Origin: Euphorbia lathyris
Lineage: Eukaryota; Streptophyta; Magnoliopsida; Malpighiales; Euphorbiaceae
NCBI RefSeq assembly: GCF_963576675.1
Contig: NC_088915.1
Location: 32,951,501-33,015,500 of the forward strand
DNA length: 64,000 nucleotides
Direction: 5' to 3'
The translations under genes and the position numbers were made by a program. Of the stretch, positions 47,701 through 59,179 are shown one piece after another. The first letter of the stretch is position 1. Each line of letters starts with the position of its first letter. The notes under the pieces are model-generated. The model ran no database searches. It was not told where the DNA came from and saw only the letters and a program-made list of their open reading frames with translations.

Positions 47701-48080
47701 ACTTCCTGTGTGATGTGTTACTTCCACTCCTCTTCCTTAGCTTTCTCTTTCTCTAACTGTTTTCGGATATAATCTTGATAATCCTCCTCATTCCCAAAGC
47801 GAGGACCATCGTTCACCTCATTCTCAGCACGCTTACTACCACTCTTGTTGTCCTTCAGTGCTAACTCCGCTAGCTGGGCCAAGATCGCGGCCAACTGATC
47901 ATTGATATTGTTCACAGAATTCTCCAATTCGGCCACTTTCTCGTCGGTCGCAGACATACTGACGGAAGACTGAGTATACCTAGATGAAGATGATTCAGAA
48001 GCCACAACTACTGATTCTGAACTGTCTACTCGTAGCTGATCAAACTGTCTGACAAGCCGATTACTCTCGCGAAACCACAA
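41752..48080 (-). pseudogene. Tat gag-pol polyprotein with four gag-like modules and two RNase H domains
   Basis: It starts at 48080, has an in-frame TAA (47718-47720), then 1743 open codons (47702-42474), a TAG (42471-42473, CAG expected), a one-base deletion near 42450, and the end of integrase to 41752. Residues counted from 47702: gag modules at about 32-190, 387-462, 479-554 and 570-708, all of the form G..(N/D)P..H, E..., SL.GE/A...W, W....F...Y; a CxFH..GHxxxxC zinc motif at 270-283; RT about 960-1180 with VDYRDLN and YVDDMM (1118-1123); classical RNase H about 1260-1400; second (archaeal-type) RNase H about 1410-1540 with FFDGAVNSNGAG and NNMAEYEAC; integrase HHCC 1635-1676 and GIDIIGEV; TDNGVQF and NGAVEAANK downstream. 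I see no protease D(T/S)G core between gag and RT. The RT motif reads DGFMGYMQ where DGFSGYNQ is usual. Confidence 0.9.
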
Positions 48081-50026
48081 CCGCTTAATGATGACATCTG
48101 CGCGAACGGTATCTATTAGTATGTATGCATGATTTTATATGCATGATTCGTGGTGTGTGCGTTTATTTATTTATAAGATAAGAAAAACAAACGTTAGTTC
48201 TATTTACACGTATCACAACATCTCTCTTCCACCCTTATTCCTCCACACACTCGTTGGTCCAGGTCTCTTTCCTAGGATTTTGGTTTTTGGCTCACATTGC
48301 GGTCTAGGGGACGCGTGATGCCGTCGATTATTGCGGGAAATTAAATCACCCATCAGACAATACAATTCGTTTTTGACGTATCCACGTTCGGTGACTAAGA
48401 AATCGACCAAGTTGGATTGTCCTTTCAGAATAACTCATCTTTTGTCCTTTCGCGAGACGCTTTAATTCGGGTTTTGACTCCCTTTGAGCGCATCTCAGTT
48501 CTTAGACGTGGTTCGAGTTATTCTTCTAGTCCAATCGTTTGTTATCGTGTATGATTCGTTCCTTTTTATTTACGTGGATTCGTGACTTGATTTTTGGATT
48601 ACAACGGGATCTTTTTGGATCTATCGAGAGACGTAACCATGCGTTTATTCAGTGATGGAATCACTTTTTGATTTTATTTTAGGGAACGGACTCATCGCGT
48701 AACGTGTTTGTTCTTAGCACCGAGGATCCGTTTGCTCATTTTTCTACATGAAAAGATGGCGAGTCTTATTTGAGCGCACGGTAATCTTTCGGCTAACAAC
48801 AATCTCTTATTCTTTCCGATCTACGGGATATATCACCTTAGTGTGGTTATAGAAAATCAACGTTTCGTTGAATCGCATGTTTATTCGAGGTGAGGATATC
48901 ACCGTTCTCTTTCCTTTAGGCGTGAATTAAGCCAACACGTATATCGGGCCATATTTCTTGCAGTTTTGGTAACGGTTGAAATGACCGAGCCGTTAGTCAA
49001 AACTCGCAGTCTCGTCCATATGGCGCAATTATATGGTTTGGCTTAATTCGGCTTCAAAGTTCTAAACGGGGTATATACTCGTTCGAGACACGTATTCAAC
49101 GGCATTGGTTTATTTTCTTTAACTACTCTCGAGATTGAAATATATCGTAGACTCAGAATGATTTTGGTCGTTTAGTTCATTTTTTGCTTTTCTTTTCTTA
49201 GTCACTTCTGCGGATACGTCCATTTCTCTTTAAGAACGACACAGGGCATAACGTAAAAGCTCGTCTTTTATTCGGAAGGGACGGGCTACTCGTGCGAAAC
49301 TTTTCACGTTACGACAGGGTCGTTCGAAACAGAAATGTTCTTCGTTTTCGTTTCGTCATGATCTCGTTTTATCCTAACTTATTTAAAGAATGTGAATAAT
49401 GGCTACTGTTAATATAGTCTTTTGTATCGAGATGTAACTATCCTTAACACCGAACCGATTCATACTAATACGTGCTTACGTCATAACACATTTCCTGAAC
49501 ATGTGCCTTCGTCGGGACACCGAAAGGGACAAGGCGGGTCGCACATGTTCATTCATATGAGATGACTAAGTCGTCTTTAGTTCAAATTGTTTCGATGTTT
49601 TAGGGTAATTAGTATGTCGATTCACGAGTATATATTAACACATTGTCTCATTTTCTTTACCTACTTTAGGATTAGACACGTATCGTGACGGTTTGAAAAC
49701 ACGAATTGATTCATTTATCACATCAAAAATAGTAACAGGTAATCCTATGGAAACTTCTAAGGCTACTATATGCTGACACGGCTGACCGCGGGACCTCACA
49801 GGACCGCACAGATTCGCCCCTAACGAATGGATGGGGACCCTCTGGCGCCTTACTGTAAGGGGGAACTTACGCTAGCCTCTTTCGAGCGACGAATGGACTC
49901 TCGCTAGAGGTTTCGTGAAAATTACCCAAAGGGTTTGCAATAATGCACATGAATGCATACGAAAAGAAGTAAAACGATCCGTCCCCGTTAAGGGCTTAAT
50001 ACACGCCTTCCGAAATCAAATTTCTC
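48081..50026 (-). other. Long untranslated leader of the Tat element
   Basis: About 1.95 kb between primer site and gag. No convincing frame, so it lacks the extra upstream ORF of Ogre elements. It may contain packaging signals; none can be named from the sequence. Confidence 0.6.
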
Positions 50027-50029
50027 GCT

Positions 50030-50047
50030 TCTCCAGCAGAGTCGCCA
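50030..50047 (-). other. Primer-binding site of the Tat element
   Basis: TGGCGACTCTGCTGGAGA on the minus strand, two bases from the LTR end. It matches the primer sites of Tat/Ogre elements, usually assigned to tRNA-Arg; the exact tRNA is not verified here. Confidence 0.75.
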
Positions 50048-52074
50048 CTTGTTAGACGAGGTGCCGCGGCCTAATCTCCCGGGCGGACCGGGGGGTGGAC
50101 AACCTCATGGCGACGTAAGCGGTGATTGGCGCTGAAAGCAACCAATCGTGGAATCAAGCTGCTCGGCAGGATCGGAGCTCGGAGATATGGAAGAGTCGCC
50201 ACCCACGAATGGGAAAATGAACACTGATCCCTTGCGGGAGACCGGTGTGGGTTCGGGAAACTTAGGTACGAGCCGAGAAGGCTAGCTCCTTTCCGGAGAA
50301 AGGCTACTAGGCACCCCGATATCGCCCGGTTATGAACCACCGGCCTCTTACTCAGCATGTTAGGCGATAACGGACTAATCGTATACTTCTTTAAGTTTAA
50401 AATTCATTTGAAACCCTTTTCTTTCTCTTTTTAGAAACCGTTTTGAGCATATATTATTGAAAAGCCATATTAGTAAAGAATCACCCATTTACGTTATACA
50501 TACACAGAGAGGGGGGAGAAAGAAGTGATTTATTTACAACCGCATTTAAAGGTCATGTTGTGTGTTTATTCTACACTAACTTATTCCCCCAAAACGAGTT
50601 TATTTACATGGTTCGCACCTTAATCGCCGTTGGAACGACTTAGGTGCGTTTTAAAACCCCGTTTGATGAGGTTTACCCGAATCACCGTTGGAACGACTCG
50701 AGTATTTGAAAACGTTTGAGATAAAAACCTTTTAATGAGAAAACGTGGTTAAACATACAAGTCAATTTTATTTTGTACAAATCCTTTAAGAAAGTGATTC
50801 AAAAATTCTATTATTCACAAAGAAAATGATTTTAATTACAATGTTCGCTTAATCCGCCTTTGGAACGGATTAAGGTTTTAAAACGTGGTGTTTTGAAAAC
50901 GATTTGAACTATTGCAAAAAAACAACTCTATTTATTTACAAAAATTCATTAGTTTAAATGATTAAGTTGAAAAACTCTCTTTTTGTGATTTATTTTCCCC
51001 ACTTATTTAATGGACTCTCTACCTATTATAATTACATTAATAAACCCATTTAAACTAATATTCACACTCAAATAATACTCATTTGGAACATGGACCCATG
51101 AATGGGCCAAAAGAATAAAGAAAATAATTTAGACATATATGTATATACATTTAAATCAAAAAAGAAGATATGAAAATAAGAGTTAACACAAAAGAAACTA
51201 TATGTATAAAATGGTATACAAATATTATCAAATAATTATATATGCTAAAGGTCCAAAATAATTTGAAAAACATATATTACATAATTATACATATATACAT
51301 TAAAGGTTAAACGCTTAAAAGTTAGGAAAAAGGGACTGAAATGGCATTTTTTACGTTTTGGCAGATTTACCGACGGAAAATCCATCGGTAAACAGCATTT
51401 AGTGACAGAATAGGTAAATTACAGCAGCACTCCTAAGTGTTTCCAGATTTATTCAAAAGCTTTAAATTAAATCTAATTCAATCGTTTTGGATTTCCGAAC
51501 TACCAAAAATGGATCATAGTCGAAAACGGAAGTTCCTAAAACGATGTTTTTATTTTAAAACATTATTTGAAAATTTCTTTTTAAATTAAAAACTTATAAT
51601 TACAACGTTTTTGATACCCGAACTACCTTTTTATCGGATCACGGTTCGTATTGGGATATCAAAACGAGGTTTTTTATTTTAAAACAAAACCGAATTTTAT
51701 TCAACACGAAATGGAAATTAAATAAATACGCTAATTAAATAAAATGTGACAACATAAATAAATAACTAAATAAATAAAAACTATAACATAAAAATAAATA
51801 GGAGAAGAAGATAAATAAAATAAAATGAAAGAGAGTCTAGTCCTCGGATAATACCTTAAATTCGGTATCTGACAGTCGAAGCTGATTGATTCCACGAACC
51901 ACGATCTTCCGTTTTTAATGAAAATTTAGTAAAAATTGAACTTTAGGAAATTTGGAATTTTTGAGAAAAAAAATATTTTTCTCAAAAAAATTCACTCTCT
52001 CTGTCTAAAAATGTTTAGAGTGAGAAAGGTCTCTCTAAAAATCCCCTCACCTTTTTTGCATGGGGATCCGTGCC

Positions 52075-52081
52075 TTTTATA
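52075..52081 (-). promoter_or_regulatory. LTR TATA box of the Tat element
   Basis: TATAAAA in the context CCTATAAAAGGCACGG on the minus strand, placed about 570 bases into the LTR and just downstream of the hairpin array. The same box is at 26940-26946 in the 3' LTR. Confidence 0.6.
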
Positions 52082-52137
52082 GGCCAACGGGTCCCCGGAC
52101 CAATGGGCGGCGCCCAAAGGAAATTGGGCGTCGCCCA

Positions 52138-52292
52138 TTGGGGTTGGGCGGCCGCCCAACCTTGTGTTGGGCGGCTGCCCAACAATCGTTGGGCGATCGC
52201 CCAACGGCGTTGGGCGAGCGCCCAACCTTCGTCGGGCGTTCGCCCAACGGTCGTTGGGCGTTCGCCCGACGTGGTTGGGCGCCCGCCCGATG
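52138..52292. repeat. Hairpin array in the Tat 5' LTR
   Basis: Seven units GTTGGGCG-NN-CGCCCAAC (centres GC, CT, AT, AG, TT, TT, CC with a few arm changes). The number and centres differ from the array at 27005-27165, so units turn over between the LTR copies. Confidence 0.9.
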
Positions 52293-52647
52293 ACCCTCGG
52301 GGCGTGCCTCACGCCGTCGGGCGTGCGCACCCCGCGGCCGCCGAGCGCGCATTCCGCGCCGTCGGACGCTCACACGTCGCGGCCGCCGAACGCGCGCTTC
52401 GCGCTACCGGGCGCGTGCGCTCAGCGGCCCATGAGAGAGCGCACCGTGCCACCGGACCCGGGCATTGCTCGGACGTCGAGAGCGTGCCACTCGCGGTGCA
52501 TCCGACGGACGCCGAGCGCACGTCCCGTGCCGCCGATTTTCCTTCGCTTATTATTCTTTATATATTTTTTCAAAACTTCCGGAATCAATCGCTTCAACCG
52601 TCTTGTTTTCAGGTTTTCATCACAGGTCCTCCGACTCGGTGTCTACA

Positions 52648-55564
52648 ATGTTACTCGTACTTTCTTTGAGATCGCTGAAGACCTGCATGCCGTCGGCCAT
52701 ACTGTATGTGGGGATCTTAATATGAGCGCTGAGCATACTGAGTAAAAACTCAAGTGACTTCCCAATCCAAGTAATGAAGCCGGTCATCCGTGCATACGAC
52801 TGATGATACATCCAGAGCATGGAAGCATCGTAGATATGACGCTGAGCGTTCAGATGATGGATATGGTCAAGAGTCGTTCTAGTGCAGAATAGGATGTCGT
52901 TGGTCTTTACTTGGTCGGTTTCCATTTCTTCTTTGATCAGGTTGAGTAGGCGTACAGCCTCACCAACTTGTTCGATGGAGCATTGAGAATTGGAGGAGAT
53001 AAGTTCATGAGCTCCGGTTAGCTCAGCGGTCAACTGGGTGAAATGCTGAGTGACTTCAGCAGAAGTTGCGGATGATGAGTTCACAGCAGATAGGGCATTG
53101 ATTTTCCCTTCAATTGAGTCGATGTGATTTACCATCATCAGCTGAAGTTCTGCCAGCTTGACCATGAATTCCTGCTTGGGCTGCTAAGAGACTAAGTAAT
53201 TCATAACATTCATCAGCTCCTTGAGACCTTTGAGTTCGGTCAGAAGTTGCGTAATGGATGAGAGTTGAGTAGACTCAGCAGGAGCAGACCCAGCAGCATC
53301 GGCTTGAGACTGATCAATTGCTTGTAGAAGCATATGGGCTGAATTGATGATTCGATGTCCTGACTCAGTGGTGTTGAGAAAGTTGTATGCATCAGCTTCA
53401 GAATGGTTCTGTGAAGTCTCAGGGGCCATTTCTTTGTCAACACCAGATGTTGGAGGATTTGGGTGCTGTCCAGAAGTCGAGGTGCTACCTTAGTTAGGAA
53501 CGGCATGCTCATTATTTAGGCCAGCAGCAGGAGCTGACTGACTTACTAACTGCTCAGTAGGATTTGGAGTGGTTTGCCTAGCAGTAGTATTTACCTGCTC
53601 AGGGTCAGTCTGGAGTTGAGTTAAAGCTTGAGGTTGAGCCAACTCAGAACTGTCTTTAGCAGGAGGATTTTCCTTTGCTAGCTTGGTGTGTTGAGCAGCT
53701 GGAACTTCGAGCACTTGCTCAGTTGAAGGTGGAGCAGAGGTGTCGGTAGAAACTTGACCCTTAAGAATTGTTGGGTCGGCTTGTTCCTCAGTTTGAGTAA
53801 CAGAGGCTTGCTTTTCCTTCACTTGACGTGGAGTGGGCTCAGAGATGTTGGTGAAGAAGTTGAATTCAAGCCCAGTCAGGTCAGTGATAGGGTCCCTTAG
53901 CGGAGCATCATCTAAGATGTCTATGAGGTTAGGCTTCTGTGCCTTTCGCTTAAACCGTTTTTCAGTGCTTCCTTTGTGATTTTTAGTTGGAGGAGAAGGG
54001 ACAGCAGAGATAGATTCTGGGGACTCGGGAGTGGAGTTGAGTCCAAAGTCAGCATAAAGGTCCTCAACCTTGTTCTTCACTGGAGACTCAGCTCCTTGCT
54101 CATCAGCCTGCTCAGCAGCAGCTGTGTTACTAGGCTCAGCAGATTTTGTTTTGTCAGTTTCAGCCTGTTTCTCAATATAACCTTGTTCTTCCTCCTGACC
54201 ACAAGGTGTCTTTTCAAGATCTATCTCCTGAGCTCACAGGAAGTGAAAATCCTTTGAAATGACAAAGTCGAGTGGGGTAGCATCCAATGGTGTCATCCCA
54301 GAGGTTTTCTTCCTCTTCAGGGTTGCTCAAGTGTCTCCTCACTTTCTTCCTCAGGGTCAGCTCTCTTCTTCTTTCTTTCAGCCGACTCTGGTTTCTTTTG
54401 AGCTGATTCAGCAGGAACAGCTTTCTTCTCCCTTACTGCCAGCCTGATCTTCTTCATAGTTTGATTAATGTCTTTGGTTGTCGGTGTTGAGGATGGGTCA
54501 GCTTTCCTCTTCTTGTTCTTCCTAGGTTGTTCAGCAGGTGCTTCTTCAACCATGGTTTTCTTTCCTTTCTTAGGTAGCTCAGCAGGTGCTTATTCAACCA
54601 TAGCTTCCTTTCCTTTCTTTGGTTTGAAAGGAAGGCTGTGAGCTAGCCCAAATAGGATTGATGAGGTGATCTCAGTGCCTACTACATCTATTTCCCCTTT
54701 CAAGCTGACCTGGTGATCCTGAAGAATTTTGGTGATGAGAGAACCCATCCTCAGAATCCCGGTGCTGCATTGGAAAGCCCCAATAAGGAAGGCGGGCATG
54801 TTGAGTGGTTGGAATTTGAGCATATGCCAGATGAAGCATTGCTCAAAGTTTGAGGTTGAGGAGGAGGAGTTGACCTTGGAAAAAAGATAGTTGGTCAGGA
54901 TGTAGTGCGCTTGTCTTTAAGGTTGACCCAGATTAGTACTGGAGACTTCACCAACGTGTTTCTTAGGTTTACAGAACTCAGCTTCGTAGTCAACCCGCTT
55001 GTAATCATTTGTGCATCGTAGTTCAGAACCTTCTTCTTTCAGATCTAGCAGTATAGCGAGATAAGAGAGGGTGATGGTGATCTCCTTGTTCTTAACCTGA
55101 GTGATCATATAGTCATCATCATCATCAGCTACTTTCAGGTTTGCGTAGAACTCCTTCACCAGTTGTGGGTAGGTTGTTCTAGGGAGAGAGAAGAGGGTAG
55201 TCCATCCATTCTTTGAGATCCACTCGTAGAAGGGTTTCTCAGCTTCGACAAACCTTTTAGAGAACCATCGGGAGTGGAAGATGTCGAGGTTCTTGGTACT
55301 GCTGAAAACTGGAAAGAATTTCCTTTCCTTAGGTTTCCTGTTCTTCTTCTCTTTCTTCTTCTTCGATGGAGTAGATCAGTCAGTTCGGGGGTTCTCACCG
55401 AGGATGCTAACCTCGTCCATAGGTTGGTCAAGCTGACCATGGGTTTGTTTTTGAGACTCTGAGGAAGTCCCTTGATATTCCTGCTCAGCTGGAGAGGGAG
55501 GATTTATATCTGAGTGGTTGTCATCGTATTGGTTGTTTGAGTGGTTCTGGGAATCGTCAGACAT
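52648..55564 (-). pseudogene. SIRE-like extra 3' ORF with a plant transposon-type domain
   Basis: Starts at the ATG at 55564 (MSDDSQNHSNNQYDDNHSD) with a polar N-terminus. A middle segment (about 55330-54600) with EFYANLKVADDDDDYMI and ITITLSYLAILLDL resembles the putative plant transposon protein domain (Transposase_32) seen in many plant retroelements. Then follow a Lys/Glu-rich stretch (54553-54317), a Gln/Pro/Thr-rich region (54080-53490), and a helical segment (53165-52648) cut by the Tat insertion. Several stops and frameshifts (e.g. 55376, 54917, 54590) inactivate it. Its place after pol is that of the env-like ORF of Sireviruses, but I see no clear signal peptide or membrane segment. 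The domain call is tentative. Confidence 0.6.
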
Positions 55565-56083
55565 GGTGTTCTTAGGAAGTTCTTAAGAAGTGCAGAGGAT
55601 TTGGGAATTTAAGAGAGAGATCGAGTGCAAAATTATCAAGCGTAAGAGGGGATTAGTGAGAAATCCTTCACTATTTATAGCCGGAGCGTGTTGATCTGAT
55701 AGGTCAGAATGGCGGTGGGTTCTTGAAGCATTCAACGACACTTAATTCTGACATTAATGACACATTCGGCGCATGGTTTTCTAATGATTATGCTTACGTC
55801 ATCCTAGTTGGCTACTCGAATTCGCGTGCAAGCATTAATTGCGCAAGTTGTTTTACTCAGCATCTAAGATACTAAACGTTTGGTGTTCTGAGTATATAGT
55901 TTAGTGTAGAAGGGGTACTCAGCATGCGTAGTAACTCAGCTCTTAGCAATCACTCAATGTATTTAGCAATTCAGCATATAGTGATTTTATAGCATTCATA
56001 TTTACTCAGCATATGACAGTTACTCAACATGTAATAAGTGCTCGTCATATTATAATCATTCAACATTCATTTTACTCAGAAAT
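55565..56083 (-). other. SIRE-like spacer between pol and the extra ORF
   Basis: About 520 bp of non-coding, CTCAG-rich sequence. Confidence 0.5.
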
Positions 56084-59000
56084 TTATTGAAGAGGATTAG
56101 ACATACCGATAGCTTTCCTTAGTATGCTAAACTGCTCACGAGCCAATGGCTTCGTAAAGATATCTGCAAGCTGTTCATCTGTTGGAACATAGGTCAGCTT
56201 GATCTCACCTTTGAGTACATGTTCTCTGATGAAGTGATGCCTAATGCTGACATGCTTCATCCTGCTGTGTTGGATTGGATTTTTTGATAAGTCAATGGCA
56301 CTTTTGTTGTCACATTTGACTTTAATTGTTTTAGTTTGAACTCCATAATCATCCAAATGTTGCTTGATCCATAGAACTTGGGCAACACAGCTTCCAGCAG
56401 CAATGTACTCAGCTTCAATTGTTGACAGGGTGATTGACGACTGCTTCTTACTGAACCAAGATACTAGACAGCTTCCAAAGAAATGACATCCTCCTGAAGT
56501 GCTTTTCCGTTCAAGCTTGTCTCGTCCATAGTCAGCGTTAGTGTATCCAATGAGTGTGAAATTGTTTGTATTAGGATACCATAAACCTGCATTCACTGAG
56601 CTTTGCAAATATCTAAGGATTCTTTTTACAGTTATGTAGTGAGATTCCTTAGGGTCAGCTTGATATCTTGCACAATAACATACTGAGTATTGTATATCTG
56701 CCCTACTTTCCGTTAGATAGAGTAGAGAGCCTATCATACCTCGGTACAATTTGCTGTCTACTGACTTACCTTTTTCGTCAGCGCAAAGTACAGTATCAGT
56801 ACCCATTGGAGTAGATATTGGCTTATAGTTTTCCATATCAAACTTCTTCAATATCTCCTTGGCATACTTAGTTTGGCTGATAAAGATGTCATTCTTACCT
56901 TGTTTAATTTGAAGTCCAAAGAAGAAGTTGAGTTCTCCCATCATAGACATCTCAAACTCAGTTTGCATCTGTTTGCTAAATTCCTCGCACATTGACTCAT
57001 TAGTAGCACCAAAAATAATATCATCAACGTATATTTGTGCCAGCATGGTATCTTTACCCTTTTTCTTAATGAATAAGGTTGTGTCAGCTTTTCCTCTGAC
57101 ATAGTTTCTGGTCAGCAGGAAGCTGGTCATCCTTTCATACCAAGCACGTGGTGCTTGCTTCAGGTCGTACAGAGCCTTTTTGAGTTTATAAACATGGTTT
57201 GGGAAGTTTGGATCCTCAAACCCTGGAGGCTGACTAACATATACCTCTTCATTTATAACTCCATTAAGAAATGCACTCTTGACATCCATTTGGAACAATT
57301 TAAAATTCATAAAGCTAGCATATGCACACAATATTCTTATAGCTTCTAATCTAGATACAGGGGCAAAGGTCTCACCATAGTCAATACCTTCCTGCTGACT
57401 GTAACCTTGAGCTACAAGCCTTGCTTTGTTCCTGACTACGTTTCCTTGTTCATCTAGCTTATTACGAAATACCCATTTTGTTCCTATGGTCTTTTGATTC
57501 CTTGGTTTAGGTACTAAATCCCATACTTCGTTTCTTCTGAATTGATCGAGCTCCTCTTGCATCGCATTTATCCAGAATTCGTCGTTCTCAGCTTCTGAGA
57601 AGTTTCTTGGTTCAAGAACTAACACAAAAGCAACGTTGCTGAGATATCTCCTGAGTTGATTTCGGGTCATCATGGTGTTCTCAGCAGCATCAAGAATGCT
57701 ACTTTCAGAGTGTCCTCTTGGAACCTTGATCTCTTTTGGCAATGTAGTGTCCTCAGGGAGTCGGTGTTTCAACAATCTCTACAGGATTATATTGGTCAGC
57801 AAAGATAATTTGAGGTTCGTTTTTACCTTTGGCCAGCCCTTGAGGTAGTGACTCAGTGGCTCCATTTTGGTCAGCGGAAGTTGAGCATGGGTCATCTTCG
57901 GCTGGCTGACTTATCTTCCTTGCAGGGTCAGTTTCATCGAACTCAACATGTACAGACTCTTCTAAGACCTGAGTTCGTTTATTAAATACCCTATATGCTT
58001 TACCGTTTGTTGAGTAGCCTAAGAATATAGCTTCGTCAGCTTTTGAATCAAACTTAGCAAGGTTGTCTTTAGTATTTAGAATGAAACATTTGCAACCAAA
58101 AGCACGAAAATATCCAATGTTGGGTTTTCGTCATTTCCAAAGTTCATAGGGTGTTTTCTTAAGTATAGGTATGACTAGAGCCCTATTGAGTATATAGTAA
58201 GCTGTGTTCACAGCTTCACCCCAGAAATACTTTGGAAGCCTATTCTCACTCAACATTGTCCTAACTATTTCGACTAAGGTTTTGTTCTTCCTTTCAACTA
58301 CCCCATTTTGTTGAGGAGTTCTAGGAGCAGAGAAATTGTGGTCAGTGCCGCTGGCTTCACAGAATTCATCAAATTGTTGATTTTTGAATTATCCACCATT
58401 ATCACTTCGGATGTGAGCTAATTTAAGGTCTTTATCATTTTCAAGTTTTCTCACTAATGTTGAGAACATCTCAAAAACTTCATCCTTGCTACTCAGCAGG
58501 ATGACCCAAGTGTACCGAGAAAAGTCGTCTATAATGACCAGGGAAAATTTCTTACCACCCAAGCTCAGCGGCTGGACTGGTCCGAAAAGATCCAAGTGTA
58601 TTAACTCTAATGGACACTTGGTTGAGACTACATTTTTACTTTGAAAATATTTTTTAGTTTGTTTTTCTTACTGAAAAGCATTGCATAATTGATTCTTTTC
58701 AAACCTGAGTTTAGGCAGTCCCTCAACTAATTGCTTTCTTGCTAATTTGGCAAGGAGGTCCATGCTTACATGACCAAGTCTCCTATGCCATAGCCAGGAA
58801 TTATCTTCCTTTGACACTAAGCATATATTCTTTGAAAACTTCTTTTCTAGGTTTAGCATGAAAACGTTGTCAACATGAGGTGCAGTTAGAATCAACTTAT
58901 TTGTTTTACCCTCGAGTATTCTACACTCAGTGGCATCGAATACAACCTTTCTACCGCTGTCACACAGTTGAGCTACGCTCAATAGGTTATATTCAAGTCC

Positions 59001-59162
59001 TCTGACTATCTTACCCTTTTTGTTGTCTCCAAAACTTACATTTCCACCTCGTTTATGCACAAGTGTGATGAACTGAGTTTCATCACCAGTCATATGCCTT
59101 GAGCATGCGCTGTCAATGTACCATAGCTTTGACTTCTCAGCACACCTCAGGCTCACCTGCAA
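56084..59162 (-). pseudogene. SIRE-like pol: protease, integrase, reverse transcriptase, RNase H
   Basis: 59162-58668 has the protease-like start WYIDSACSRHMTGDE (the usual DSGCSRHMTG with Gly changed to Ala) and the gag-pre-integrase segment SWLWHRRLGHVSMDLLAKL. Integrase follows: LDLFGPVQPL, RSDNGG then a stop at 58389, and NGVVERKNKTL further on. 57775-56084 is an open 563-codon piece with RT ([24 protein letters not shown]) and RNase H ([38 protein letters not shown]). Breaks lie at 58668, 58389, about 58130 and 57776. No longer functional. Confidence 0.9.
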
Positions 59163-59179
59163 TGTAAGTAGTTATCTTT

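Larger units (their letters stand above)
24637..52647 (-). mobile_element. Tat-lineage Ty3 retrotransposon, target duplication ATGTT
   Basis: LTRs at 24637-27515 and 50050-52647 are flanked by ATGTT at 24632-24636 and 52648-52652. Minus-strand order: 5' LTR, primer site, a long leader, gag-pol (48080-41752), a spacer, an antisense gene (plus strand, 28902-41285), a 39-bp tandem repeat, purine tract and 3' LTR. Two RNase H domains after the reverse transcriptase mark the Tat lineage. Without the nested Copia it is about 18.6 kb. LTR substitutions are few, so it inserted fairly recently. Confidence 0.93.
50050..52647 (-). repeat. 5' LTR of the Tat element
   Basis: 2598 bp, partner of 24637-27515. 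From 5': a GC-rich U3 with the hairpin array (52292-52138), a TATA box (52081-52075), a CT-rich start region, then about 2 kb of R/U5. A palindrome is at 51366-51392. Against the partner it has a deletion of about 270 bp at a GTATA microhomology (near 51207) and a 13-bp deletion (near 50940). Confidence 0.93.
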
